Below are positions 19,231 through 27,084 of a DNA stretch of 48,682 nt, one piece after another. A program made the translations under genes and the position numbers. This stretch comes from Rappaport israeli (GTDB lineage Bacteria > Pseudomonadota > Gammaproteobacteria > Cardiobacteriales > Cardiobacteriaceae), in assembly GCF_001888055.1 (NCBI RefSeq), contig NZ_LXHZ01000025.1, forward strand, positions 1 through 48,682, in the 5' to 3' direction. The notes under the pieces are model-generated. The model was given only the letters and a program-made list of their open reading frames with translations. It did not search any database and was not told the origin of the DNA. Position 1 is the stretch's first letter. Each line of letters starts with the position of its first letter.

Positions 19231-20373
19231 AATATGGGCACTGGGTGCATTATTGTTCGGGATTGTGGGGGTGGTGCGCGCGCAATCGTCCGCGCAGTCT
19301 TGGAATAGTCCAACACAATATGCCTTTATCGCTGATGCGGGCTTGCCAAGTATCGCGGTGGTGGATGTGGATTTGGGAGAACAGGTGGGGCTTTTGCGAA
19401 CGCAGGTTGCAGCAAAAGTGTTTGCCTCTAGTACGGATGAACCATTGCTAGCCTATAGCGATAAAGATAATTGGGCATTTTATATTGTCGATTTGCAGAC
19501 GTTGGAAACTAAGAAGGTAAAAACGCCTGCAGCGGTCTATGATTTGCGTTTTGTGCCTAATACACCCAATATTGCCGTGGTATTAGAAGAGCAGGTGGGG
19601 ATGTATGCGCGCGACAGTGAAACCCTCACCGTATTGCCAAGGCGTTTTCAAAATCTTTACACGCGCTTTGAGACGATATTTAGTATTTTTAGCCAGACGT
19701 TTTGGATTATGCAGGAAAATACGCCATTGATTTATCGCTATAGCTTTAGCGCCCCTAATCAACAATGGGAAACTATTAATTTGGGATATGATTATGGTTT
19801 GGGCAGTGGGGCGCCAAGTTTTGAAGATGGTATTTTGGCTGTAAATAGCTATTACGCGATAAGGCTTTTATTTATGATATTGACCAAGCAGAAGTGGTGG
19901 CTGTGCATGAATTATATGATTCGCGCCATCTCAATAGGCGTCTGGTTAAACCTTATGTGGATGGGGCAACAAGGCGAGTTGTTTTTGCAGATTTAAGTGG
20001 TGAGGTCGTGGTGTATGATCGCTGGTCAGACACGCCAGATGTTCCTCAGACAGTAAATGTAGGCTTTCCAGTTACAGAGGTCAGAACAGGCTGGCTAGAT
20101 GATTATTTAATTGCTGGTGGCGTGGAGGCATTGACGATTCGACCCTTGATGACCTTGAGGCGGGGGAGGATTTCCATTTTGGCAATGATGAGGATATTTG
20201 GAGTATTTGGGTGACGGGCGATAGTAAGCTGGTGCTGGCAACAAGAGCACGCTCTTCTAAACTGTTTCGCTATGATTTAAAAGAGAAAAAGCGCCTGCCC
20301 GATATTGAGCTAAAAAGGCATTGCTCAAGCAAAAATTATTCGGATGGGCAGTAGTAATGATGCTTGTTATTAA
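19214..20373 (+). CDS. Unrecognised periplasmic beta-propeller-like protein (frameshifted)
   Basis: No family recognised. A signal peptide (ALGALLFGIVGVVRAQ) is followed by repeated strand patterns of a six- to eight-bladed propeller: YAFIADAGLPSIAVVDVD, AFYIVDLQTLETKKV, AFIYDIDQAEVVAVHE, RVVFADLSGEVVVYD. The frame breaks near 19857 (YYAI should become YY-x-DKAFIYDID) and near 20152 (TTT instead of TT gives IRPFDDLEAGEDF). It probably breaks again in an A-run near 20318, after which KGIAQAKIIRMGSSNDACY ends at a TAA at 20371. Rebuilt length is about 386 aa. It overlaps sco by 17 nt and lies 89 bp before nirK. The blade style recalls the cytochrome d1/NirF and YVTN propellers, but I see no CxxCH heme motif. 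Confidence 0.6.
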
Positions 20374-20462
20374 AATGTTATAAAAAATTATTGCACTTTT
20401 AATAAAAAATGTTTAATATCTCTTTTGTTAGAGGCATGTTTATTCACACGAAGGAGAATGAT

Positions 20463-21776
20463 ATGAAAAGAAAAAATCATGTTTTACAGTTGGCTTTGGC
20501 AGTGCGTGGTGTTGCTTTGGCATCAACGTTAGTGGGTGTTTTGGGCATAAGTGCGCCTATTTTTGCACAAGCGCATACAGGCGGTCTAGATGGTTATACC
20601 GTTGGTACACAAGCTGATATTGCGCATTTAGAGCGGGTTAAGCAAGAGTTATTGCCCGCCCCAGCGGTGCCTGAACACTCTTTGCAAGCGCCTGAGAAAC
20701 CTCGCATTGTTGAAATGGAAATGACGATTGTAGAGCGTGAGATTGAGGTTGAGCCAGGTGTGTTTATGTGGGCATTTACCTTTGATGGACATGTGCCAGG
20801 TCCAATGATGGTAGTGCATGAAGGGGATTATGTAGAGCTAACGCTTAGAAATGCCTCTAATAACTCTTTGGTGCATAATATTGATTTCCACGCCTCAACA
20901 GGTGCATTAGGGGGTGGACAGTTAACCGAGATTGCTCCAGGTCAGGAAGTGGTTTTGCGCTTTAAGGCAACTAAACCAGGTGTGTTTATTTATCATTGCG
21001 CGCCTGGTGGTGCGATGATTCCGTGGCATGTTGTGCACGGAATGAATGGCGCAATCACAGTATTGCCCAAAGAGGGTTTGAAAGATAAAGATGGCAATGC
21101 GCTTCATTATGACAAAGCTTTCTATATTGGCGAGCAAGATTACTACATTCCAAAAGATGAAAATGGCAAGTTTAAGCGCTATGACAATCCTGCTGCCTCT
21201 TTTGCTGATGATAAGGTCGTTATGGATACGCTCACCCCAACACATATTGTCTTTGGCGAAAGTGTCGGGCAATTGACAGGTGATAATGCAATGCAGTCTA
21301 AAGTAGGTGAAACAGTGATGATTTATCACTCACAAGCCAATCGCCGTAGTTTCCCACACTTGATTGGTGGACATGGTGAGTATGTTTGGGAGCGCGGGAA
21401 CTTGGCGGATAGTCCAGCACAAGATCTAGAAACATGGCATATTACGGCAGGTTCAGCAGGGGCGGCGATGTATACCTTTAAACAACCTGGTACCTATGTT
21501 TATTTAAATCACAACCTAATTGAAGGAATTAATTTTGGTGCTTTGGCTCAAATTCGTGTTGATGGGCAATGGAATAATGATTTGATGGAGCAAGTCAAAC
21601 CTGCAACTGAATTTGTAGAATTAAAAGATGCTGGTGCAGATAAAGCTAAAACCGATGCTGGCGTGGTGACTAAAACAGTAGTGGAGGTTGATGCTGAAAA
21701 AATTAATGATACTGGTTATGGTAATGTTGTTGAAACCAAAGACCAGCCTGCTAAAGACCAGCCTGCTAAAAAATAA
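20463..21776 (+). CDS. nirK: Copper nitrite reductase NirK/AniA
   Basis: Periplasmic or outer-membrane-facing trimeric enzyme reducing nitrite to NO. Two cupredoxin domains follow a Sec signal peptide ending near APIFAQA. Type 1 copper ligands are His138, Cys179, His189 and Met194 (YHCAPGGAMIPWHVVHGM). Type 2 ligands are His143 (DFHAS), His178 and the later NHN histidine. Catalytic Asp141 and the HLIGGHG histidine are present. 437 aa and intact. The ATG at 20463 follows AAGGAG. Unlike Neisseria AniA there is no lipobox. The C-terminus carries a charged tail ending in two copies of KDQPA. No FNR-type site is visible in the 100 bp upstream. A terminator follows. Confidence 0.95.
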   Translation: MKRKNHVLQLALAVRGVALASTLVGVLGISAPIFAQAHTGGLDGYTVGTQADIAHLERVKQELLPAPAVPEHSLQAPEKPRIVEMEMTIVEREIEVEPGVFMWAFTFDGHVPGPMMVVHEGDYVELTLRNASNNSLVHNIDFHASTGALGGGQLTEIAPGQEVVLRFKATKPGVFIYHCAPGGAMIPWHVVHGMNGAITVLPKEGLKDKDGNALHYDKAFYIGEQDYYIPKDENGKFKRYDNPAASFADDKVVMDTLTPTHIVFGESVGQLTGDNAMQSKVGETVMIYHSQANRRSFPHLIGGHGEYVWERGNLADSPAQDLETWHITAGSAGAAMYTFKQPGTYVYLNHNLIEGINFGALAQIRVDGQWNNDLMEQVKPATEFVELKDAGADKAKTDAGVVTKTVVEVDAEKINDTGYGNVVETKDQPAKDQPAKK

Positions 21777-21805
21777 GCGTTTGTCATAACTATAAAGACC
21801 ACGCT

Positions 21806-21835
21806 AAGCCATACTCTTTAGGGTATGGCTTTTTA
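21806..21835 (+). terminator. Intrinsic terminator after nirK
   Basis: AGCCATAC pairs with GTATGGCT around a short loop and is followed by TTTTT. The stem can serve both strands, but nirK is the gene it closes. Confidence 0.85.
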
Positions 21836-21895
21836 TATTTTAGATTTTTTGTTAGCGGTGATGGGGAAAGAATAAGAGAAAAATTTATTTATGAT

Positions 21896-22510
21896 TTAGT
21901 CTGAATTAAGAAGAGAAAGGCTTTCAATGGCGTTAAGCTCTTGTTCAAGTTGGGCTTTTAAGCTTAGAGGATAGCGTAGGCGGTAGTGGCATTGCATGCC
22001 CATCTCTTGATGCACAATTAAAAGACGATGGCGCTCAATAATTTGCATTAGGGCATTAACATGAGGATAGTCAATGTTTAAAGAGAGCGTGCGCGCTGGA
22101 ATAAGACGTTTGGTTGGCGCATTAAGCAAAGCCCCATGGGTGGCTTCTTTATAGGCTTTAATCAATCCCGAAACACCCAGTAAAGTTCCGCCAAAATATC
22201 GCACCACCACAACAATGGTATTGCTCAGCTCAAAAGACTGGATTTGATTGTAAATAGGTAATCCTGCTGTGCCTGAAGGTTCGCCGTCATCATTGATACG
22301 GCTGTTTTCGCCTTGTTCGCCAAGACGATAAGCATAGCAATGATGGCGTGCCTTAGGGTGTTCTTGTTTAAGTTCTTTAAGATAACTCTCAGCTGTCTCA
22401 ACGCTGGAAATATTGCGCGCGTAGGCAATGAATTTACTGCCTTTAGCGGTGTGCGTGTAGGTTTGTAAAGACTTTAAAGCGTAAAAAGAAGACGTGACGG
22501 AATTGCTCAT
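21896..22510 (-). CDS. yigZ: YigZ/IMPACT family protein (UPF0029)
   Basis: Cytoplasmic protein of the YigZ/IMPACT family, whose eukaryotic members regulate translation; the bacterial role is unclear. The family signature is present: SKFIAYA near residue 26, then HHCYAYRLG, and the block NDDGEPSGTAGLPI followed by VVVRYFGGTLLGVSGL. A smaller C-terminal domain of ferredoxin-like type follows, to 204 aa. The gene is intact, and its nearest neighbour is the divergent DUF4298 gene 61 bp away. It has no apparent link with the denitrification genes. Confidence 0.93.
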   Translation of the reverse strand: MSNSVTSSFYALKSLQTYTHTAKGSKFIAYARNISSVETAESYLKELKQEHPKARHHCYAYRLGEQGENSRINDDGEPSGTAGLPIYNQIQSFELSNTIVVVVRYFGGTLLGVSGLIKAYKEATHGALLNAPTKRLIPARTLSLNIDYPHVNALMQIIERHRLLIVHQEMGMQCHYRLRYPLSLKAQLEQELNAIESLSLLNSD

Positions 22511-22571
22511 AAGGTTTAAAATTGTTGTGATAGATTATGCAATAATGATGTTTTTAAGATTGAGAGTATAG

Positions 22572-22877
22572 ATGAATTCTTTTGACCCGCAAGCCTTGCA
22601 ATTATGCTTTGAACGATTTTGTGTTTTACAACAACAATTAGCCACTGCGCAAACGCTATGGCAAGAAAGCGAAACAATTTTGCAACAACTTAAGCGCTAC
22701 TATCATAGTACGCAGTGGCTTGAGGATTTTGAGCGCCAAGATTTGAAATTACATTATAGCGGTGAGGCGCATAGCATCTTAAGTGAGGACGCTTTGTATA
22801 ATGCCATTTATGAACATTATGTTCAGGCAAAACAATGGATACGCTTAGGATTGAACGCTATAGATGCTGAGGATTAG
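22572..22877 (+). CDS. DUF4298 domain-containing protein
   Basis: Small acidic, helical cytoplasmic protein of 101 aa. The central WLEDFERQD and later ILSEDALYNAIYEH match the pattern I know as DUF4298 (xWLEDFExD...LSEDAVYNLL). Function unknown. The ATG at 22572 lies 61 bp from the divergent yigZ start, in a shared promoter region with AATAATG upstream. It is followed by a repeat-bearing intergenic region. Confidence 0.8.
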   Translation: MNSFDPQALQLCFERFCVLQQQLATAQTLWQESETILQQLKRYYHSTQWLEDFERQDLKLHYSGEAHSILSEDALYNAIYEHYVQAKQWIRLGLNAIDAED

Positions 22878-22948
22878 AAATATTGAGTTCAATCATATAA
22901 GTGTAAATAAAAAAGACTTATATGTTATCCTATCGGGATTTACAACAG

Positions 22949-23057
22949 TATAGTCAAAGAATTGAAAAAGTATTACAGCGTTGGCTCGCCTTGCCGTACG
23001 CTCTTGTACTGTCTGCGGCTCGCCGCCTTGTACTACTTTTTCACTTCTCCGACTATA
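22949..23057. mobile_element. 109-bp MITE-like element with ~28-bp imperfect inverted ends
   Basis: The left end (TATAGTC..AGAA.TGAAAAAGTA.TAC) recurs in inverted form at the right end with a handful of mismatches. The centre is GC-rich (GGCTCGCCTTGCCGTAC, then GCGGCTCGCCGCCTTGTAC). It holds no plausible gene. The layout and core wording resemble short non-autonomous repeats that I recall as common between genes in Neisseriaceae and related oral or mucosal bacteria. That resemblance is from memory and unverified. Flanking TA dinucleotides are present, but no clear target duplication is seen. Confidence 0.7.
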
Positions 23058-23203
23058 TCTATTTAGATAAAAAATAAGCATGTTTTGGGTAGAAAGGATA
23101 GATTTGTATTTAATTTGTACTCTAAGCAATAAATATTTTTTGCGCGATGCTTTTAAGGCTATAAGTAGATTATTTTGTATAAAACGCGTTTTCTTACATT
23201 GAT

Positions 23204-23566
23204 TTGTGCGATGTCTATGGTGCTCATGCGATGAATGGGCATATTACCTATAACGTAGAAAGCGCATTGCGCCAAAGTCTCAATGAATCTTCAAAAGGTT
23301 TTAGCGTGCCTATCATTGGTGCACAAGTTCTAAAAAGGTTATTTGTAGGGTTACCGTTGCTTTCTCTGAGTTTATTTATGCTGGTGGCGCTCAAATCTTA
23401 TAAAAGTAGCGCTTGTGCGCCTCTATGTTCTTACTGTGCTTGCTTTAATCTGCAAATTGGATAAATGCTAGGATTAAAAGGCATTTTTGGTAAAGCGATG
23501 AAAGGGGGTAAAGGATATCAACGGATTGATTTTAAAAGTTTATTTTTTGGGTCTGCGATTAGATAG
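23204..23566 (+). pseudogene. Remnant or frameshifted gene of unknown membrane protein
   Basis: A stretch with coding character but no intact frame and no recognised family. A first piece (about 23204-23400) reads GHITYNVESALRQSLNESSKG and then a hydrophobic LFVGLPLLSLSLFMLVAL. The next membrane-like piece (LYVLTVLALICKLDK, about 23415-23464) is in another frame. A basic C-terminus (LGLKGIFGKAMKGGKGYQ..., 23465-23566) is back in the first frame after a stop. This fits a small two-helix membrane protein broken by two indels, or a decayed gene. The true start is not visible. Confidence 0.35.
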
Positions 23567-23585
23567 AATTATTTTCTTTAGGCGC

Positions 23586-23613
23586 AAAAAACCGCTTCTT
23601 TAAGCGGTTTTTT
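23586..23613 (-). terminator. Terminator of the tRNA transcript
   Basis: ACCGCTT-CTTT-AAGCGGT hairpin with A-run and T-run on opposite sides. On the minus strand it lies directly downstream of tRNA-Asp and ends in a T6 run. It can also work on the plus strand. Confidence 0.85.
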
Positions 23614-23619
23614 ATAAAA

Positions 23620-23696
23620 TGGCGGAATGGACGGGACTCGAACCCGCGACCCCCTGCGTGACAGGCAGGTATTCTAACCAACTGAACTACCACTCC
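23620..23696 (-). tRNA. tRNA-Asp (GTC)
   Basis: A 77-nt cloverleaf on the minus strand with an encoded CCA end. The anticodon stem and loop CCTGC-CTGTCAC-GCAGG gives GTC, and the TTCGAGTCC T-arm is present. It differs from the E. coli tRNA-Asp I remember at only a few positions. It is the second gene of the tRNA unit. Confidence 0.97.
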
Positions 23697-23701
23697 GTTT
23701 T

Positions 23702-23777
23702 TGGTGGGTGCTATAGGACTCGAACCTATGACCCTCGCCTTGTAAGGGCGATGCTCTACCAACTGAGCTAAGCACCC
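23702..23777 (-). tRNA. tRNA-Val (TAC)
   Basis: A 76-nt cloverleaf on the minus strand, GGGTGCTTAGCTCAGTTGG..., with anticodon loop CTTACAA (TAC) and encoded CCA. It lies 5 bp upstream of tRNA-Asp and behind a good sigma-70 promoter. Confidence 0.97.
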
Positions 23778-23795
23778 GTGTGATTGAAGTTGCGC

Positions 23796-23823
23796 ATTAT
23801 ACGGTTTTTATTTGGGTGTGCAA
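23796..23823 (-). promoter_or_regulatory. Sigma-70 promoter of the tRNA-Val/tRNA-Asp unit
   Basis: On the minus strand TTGCAC (-35) and a consensus TATAAT (-10) are separated by 16 bp. The -10 lies 18 nt before the tRNA-Val 5' end. Confidence 0.8.
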
Positions 23824-24119
23824 GTTTTTTATGGGTAAAAAATCAAATTAAGCTAAGTTTTTTGTTAGTTTTTTGTTTTTGTTGAGTTTTTATTTTTTTG
23901 GTTTTGATGCAAAAAGATAAAACTGGGAAGAGTGGGTTGTTGCATTGGCTTTCAAGGGCTGCGCTGTTAAAATACGCGCCTCTATTTTGCTGTTGTTTGA
24001 ATTGATTTGATTTCAATGATTTATTGATTATTTGTTGTGTCTCATTGTTTTTGGATTGGTTTATGCAGTGGCTGTGATTTTTTTAAATGTATCTTTGGCT
24101 TTTATTTTGGAGTTAGGCT
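23824..24119. other. T-rich intergenic region before suhB
   Basis: About 300 bp of T- and G-rich plus strand with several T-runs. I see no gene, no RNA fold I can name and no convincing -35/-10 pair, although TAAAAT near 23968 could be a -10 for suhB. Confidence 0.5.
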
Positions 24120-24923
24120 ATGCATCCGATGTTAACGATTGCGCGACGCGCCGCAGATGAGGCAGGAAAGGTGATTATGCGTGGGTTTCGTCAGTTAGAC
24201 CAAATTCAGGTTCATGAAAAGGGGCGGGGGGATTTGGTTAGCGCGGTTGACCAGCAGGCGGAGATGGCGATTCGGCGAGTTTTGCACGATAAATTCCCTC
24301 ATCATGATATTTTGGGCGAGGAGGGCGGAGATACGCCTGCTGATGGGGCGAAAAAAAGTGAGTATCAGTGGATTATTGACCCTTTAGATGGCACGGCAAA
24401 TTTTTTGCATGGCTTGCCTATTTTTGCGGTTTCGATTGCGTTGGTGCATCAGGGAAAGCTTGAGGTGGGGTTGGTTTATAATCCTGTGGTGGATGAGTGT
24501 TTTATGGCGGCGCGTGGTGAGGGGGCGTTGTTAAATGAGCGTCGTATTCGCACAAGTCGGTTGCGAGATGGGGGGCGTGGGGTTGTGGCGACGGGGTTTC
24601 CTTATCGTGAGCCTAAATTGTTAGCGCAACAATATGCGTATTTGCCTGCGGCTTTGTCTGTTTTTTCAGATGTTCGTCGTTTGGGGGCGGCGGCGTTGGA
24701 TTTGTGCTATGTGGCGTGTGGGCGGCAGGATGGTTTTTTTGAGATGAATTTAAATAGTTGGGATATTGCCGCGGGGGTGTTGATTGCGCAGGAGGCGGGG
24801 GCGATTGTAACGGATTTTGCTGGTGAGGCGAATATGCTGGAAAATGGTGGGGTGGTGTGTGCTAATGCTTATTTGCATCGTCCGTTGTTGGAGGCATTGG
24901 CGCAGGCGAGTTTGTCTAATTAG
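24120..24923 (+). CDS. suhB: Inositol-1-monophosphatase family protein SuhB
   Basis: Cytoplasmic Mg-dependent phosphatase; in E. coli SuhB also joins the rRNA antitermination complex. The metal-site motifs are complete: GEEGG (about residue 67), IDPLDGTANFLHGLP (about 86-100) and the late SWDIAAGVLIAQEAGA (about 219-234). 267 aa and intact. The ATG at 24120 is used; TTGGAG lies upstream. The next gene (comF) begins 2-11 bp after the stop, so it heads a run of closely packed genes through kefC. Confidence 0.95.
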   Translation: MHPMLTIARRAADEAGKVIMRGFRQLDQIQVHEKGRGDLVSAVDQQAEMAIRRVLHDKFPHHDILGEEGGDTPADGAKKSEYQWIIDPLDGTANFLHGLPIFAVSIALVHQGKLEVGLVYNPVVDECFMAARGEGALLNERRIRTSRLRDGGRGVVATGFPYREPKLLAQQYAYLPAALSVFSDVRRLGAAALDLCYVACGRQDGFFEMNLNSWDIAAGVLIAQEAGAIVTDFAGEANMLENGGVVCANAYLHRPLLEALAQASLSN

Positions 24924-24925
24924 GG

Positions 24926-25626
24926 TTGTATGCGGTGGATGTTCGTGTTTGGTGGTCGGGGTTTGAGCAGGGTTTTGCGGATTTTTTGGGTCGGCGTTGT
25001 GTGGTGTGTGCGCAAATGGGGATTGGCTGTGTGGGCAGTGTGAGCATGATTTGGTGGCTTTTGGTGTGCATTGTGTGTGTTGTACGCGAAAGATGGGGCG
25101 CGCTGGGCTGAAATGTGGGCGGTGTTTGCGTGTGCCTCATGCGTTAGATGAGGTGTTTGTTGGTTATCATTATGGTTTTGTGGTGCGTGAGTGTTTGTTA
25201 AAAGCAAAATATGGGCGCGACCGTGGGGCGTTGTTGGTGCTTGAGCGTTTGGCTGGGCGTGTGGCGCAGATGGCGGATTTGGCGGTGGAGATGGTTGTGC
25301 CAATGCCGATTGCTAAGCGACGGTTGGCGGTTCGGGGATTTAATCAATCGCGCTTTTTAGCGCGTGCGGTGGCAAAGGTAACGGGTGCGGCGATGGTGGA
25401 TGGGGTGTTGGTTAAAAGTGCGCGAGTTGCGCAATCCTCTCTTCATTCTGATGCGTTGCGTTTTGCAAATATTCGTGGGGCGTTTGCGATAAGGCGGGCG
25501 GTGTCAGGGCATGTGCTGTTGGTTGATGATGTGGTTACTTCTGGGGCGACGGCACAAGAGGCGGCGCGGATGTTGAAGATAGCAGGTGCTGAGAAGGTTT
25601 CTTTATTGGCGGTGGCGGGGCGGTAG
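24926..25626 (+). CDS. comF: ComF family phosphoribosyltransferase-like protein (frameshifted)
   Basis: Cytoplasmic protein of the ComF/GntX family, needed for DNA uptake in naturally competent bacteria. An N-terminal zinc-ribbon region carries CVVC, CGQC, CCTR and CGRC pairs. A PRTase-like domain follows with VPMPIAKRRLAVRGFNQS and the PRPP loop VLLVDDVVTSGAT. The frame breaks near 25018 in a G4 tract; five Gs give CAQMGDWLCGQC and join both pieces to about 233 aa. The start is TTG at 24926 or GTG at 24935, both just after the suhB stop. The protein ends LLAVAGR, typical of the family. Confidence 0.88.
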
Positions 25627-25641
25627 TTTCAGGAGTTTTAA

Positions 25642-26190
25642 ATGCAGGATTTTTTTCCAGTTTTGGTGTTTATTGGCGCTTATGTGTTGGCGCGAGTGTT
25701 GGGCTATTCTGAGGTGGCGATGTATGTGGCGACTGTGGCGCTTATGCTGGCGGTGGCGGTGCAGATTGGCTGGTTAAAATGGCGTGGTCGGGTGATTGAG
25801 CGACGGGTATGGTTGACGGCGTTGGTGATTTGGGTGCTAGGGGCGATTACGTTGGTGTTGCATAATCCGTTGTTTGTAAAGCTTAAGCCGACGATTTTAA
25901 ATGGGGTGATTGCGGCGGTTTTCTTTGGTAGTCAATGGGTAGGGCGAGAGAATTTAACCAAAAAGATGCTTGGCGGTGTTTTGACGATGCCTAATAGGTT
26001 GTGGGTTCGTTTGAATATGGCTTGGGTGGTGTTTTTTCTTGTTGAGGGGGTGGTCAATGCGGTGGTGGCGTTGACTTTTTCAGATGATTTTTGGGTGGGG
26101 TTTAAATTATGGGGGTTGATGGGGATGACGCTGGTGTTTATGTTGGTGCAGTTTGTATGGTTGCGCGACTATATAAAACGTGAGGAATAG
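25642..26190 (+). CDS. yciB: Inner membrane protein YciB (septation protein A family)
   Basis: Small inner-membrane protein of the YciB/IspZ family, linked with cell-envelope synthesis and septation. It has 182 aa with about five or six membrane segments. The family features FFPVLVFIGAYV at the start, the central KPTILNGVIAAVFFG, and LNMAWVVFFLVEGVVNAVVA are visible. The ATG at 25642 follows CAGGAG. It lies 15 bp after comF and 4 bp before bolA, consistent with one transcript. Confidence 0.93.
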   Translation: MQDFFPVLVFIGAYVLARVLGYSEVAMYVATVALMLAVAVQIGWLKWRGRVIERRVWLTALVIWVLGAITLVLHNPLFVKLKPTILNGVIAAVFFGSQWVGRENLTKKMLGGVLTMPNRLWVRLNMAWVVFFLVEGVVNAVVALTFSDDFWVGFKLWGLMGMTLVFMLVQFVWLRDYIKREE

Positions 26191-26194
26191 GGTG

Positions 26195-26479
26195 ATGGAT
26201 AATGCAGTGCGTATGGAAACAATGGAGCGGTTATTAAGAGAGGCTTTGCCAGTGGAGGCGCTTGAGCTGGTCGATGAATCGCATTTACATGTGGGGCATG
26301 TTGGACATGGTGGGGCAGGGCATTTTTCGTTATTTATTGTGAGTGAGGCTTTTGCTGGAAAAGGGCAAGTCCAGCGACATCAATGGATTTACAAGATTTT
26401 GGCACAATTGATGGGGCGCGAGATTCATGCGTTAGCAATTGTTGCAAAAACTTCTAAGGAGGCGGGTTATGGCAGCTAG
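26195..26479 (+). CDS. bolA: BolA family protein
   Basis: BolA-fold protein of 94 aa; relatives bind monothiol glutaredoxins and [2Fe-2S] clusters and influence morphology and stress response. VDESHLHVGH, HFSLFIVSEAF, RHQWIYKIL and HALAIVAKT follow the BolA pattern in order. The yciB-bolA pairing is common in proteobacteria. The ATG at 26195 lies 4 bp after yciB; a second in-frame ATG at 26213 is possible. Its 3' end overlaps the kefF start by 11 nt. Confidence 0.92.
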   Translation: MDNAVRMETMERLLREALPVEALELVDESHLHVGHVGHGGAGHFSLFIVSEAFAGKGQVQRHQWIYKILAQLMGREIHALAIVAKTSKEAGYGS

Positions 26480-27059
26480 GGTTTTATTGTTATTTGCTCA
26501 TCCAGCGTTGCATTTATCAAGGGTGCATGCGCGTTGGCTAGAAATTGCTCGGAAAACGAGTCATGTGACGGTGCATGATTTGTATGCCAATTATCCAGAT
26601 GATTTTATTCATGTGGAGCGCGAGCAGGCGCTTTTAATGGAGCATGAGATTGTTTTAATGCAGTTTCCTTTTTATTGGTTTTCAACGCCTAGTATTTTAA
26701 AGCACTGGCAAGATGTTGTTTTAGAATATAATTTTTCTTATGGTGAGAATGCTCATGCTTTGCGCGGAAAATATTTTGGGGTGATTACTTCTACTGGGGG
26801 GCGTGATTATAGTTTTCGTAGAGGGCAGGGGTATCGCTATGCGGTGCGCGATTATTTGTTGCCGTTGGAGATGACGTTTAAATTATGCGGTATGAACTAT
26901 CTTCCGCCTTTTGTGGTGCACAATGGGCATTTAATTGAGGAAGAGCAGTTTGATGTTCATACGCGCAACTATCGATTTTATTTGGATTCTTTGCAAAGTG
27001 TTCAGTCGTATTATGAAAAATGGCAGGATGCGGTCAATATTAATAGTGTGTTGTTTTAA
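26469..27059 (+). CDS. kefF: KefF/KefG-type quinone oxidoreductase, ancillary to Kef
   Basis: Flavodoxin-fold NAD(P)H:quinone oxidoreductase that binds and activates the Kef potassium efflux system. LLLFAHPALH at the start is the flavin phosphate loop, followed by VTVHDLYANYPDDF, FPFYWFSTPSILKHWQDVVL, and GMNYLPPFVVHNGH. These match the KefF/KefG family; the blend of features does not decide between the two. 196 aa. The ATG at 26469 follows AAGGAGG inside the bolA 3' end. kefC follows after 25 bp. Confidence 0.9.
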   Translation: MAARVLLLFAHPALHLSRVHARWLEIARKTSHVTVHDLYANYPDDFIHVEREQALLMEHEIVLMQFPFYWFSTPSILKHWQDVVLEYNFSYGENAHALRGKYFGVITSTGGRDYSFRRGQGYRYAVRDYLLPLEMTFKLCGMNYLPPFVVHNGHLIEEEQFDVHTRNYRFYLDSLQSVQSYYEKWQDAVNINSVLF

Positions 27060-27084
27060 TTAAGAATAATATCAGGGGGCATAA

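Noticed and set aside
22893-23129. Minus-strand 78-codon frame
   Set aside because: It coincides with the MITE-like inverted-repeat element, and its translation shows no domain or bias of a gene.
23620-23777. tRNA genes as an integration site of a mobile element
   Set aside because: Both tRNAs are intact and no direct repeat of a tRNA 3' end or integrase gene is seen in the window.
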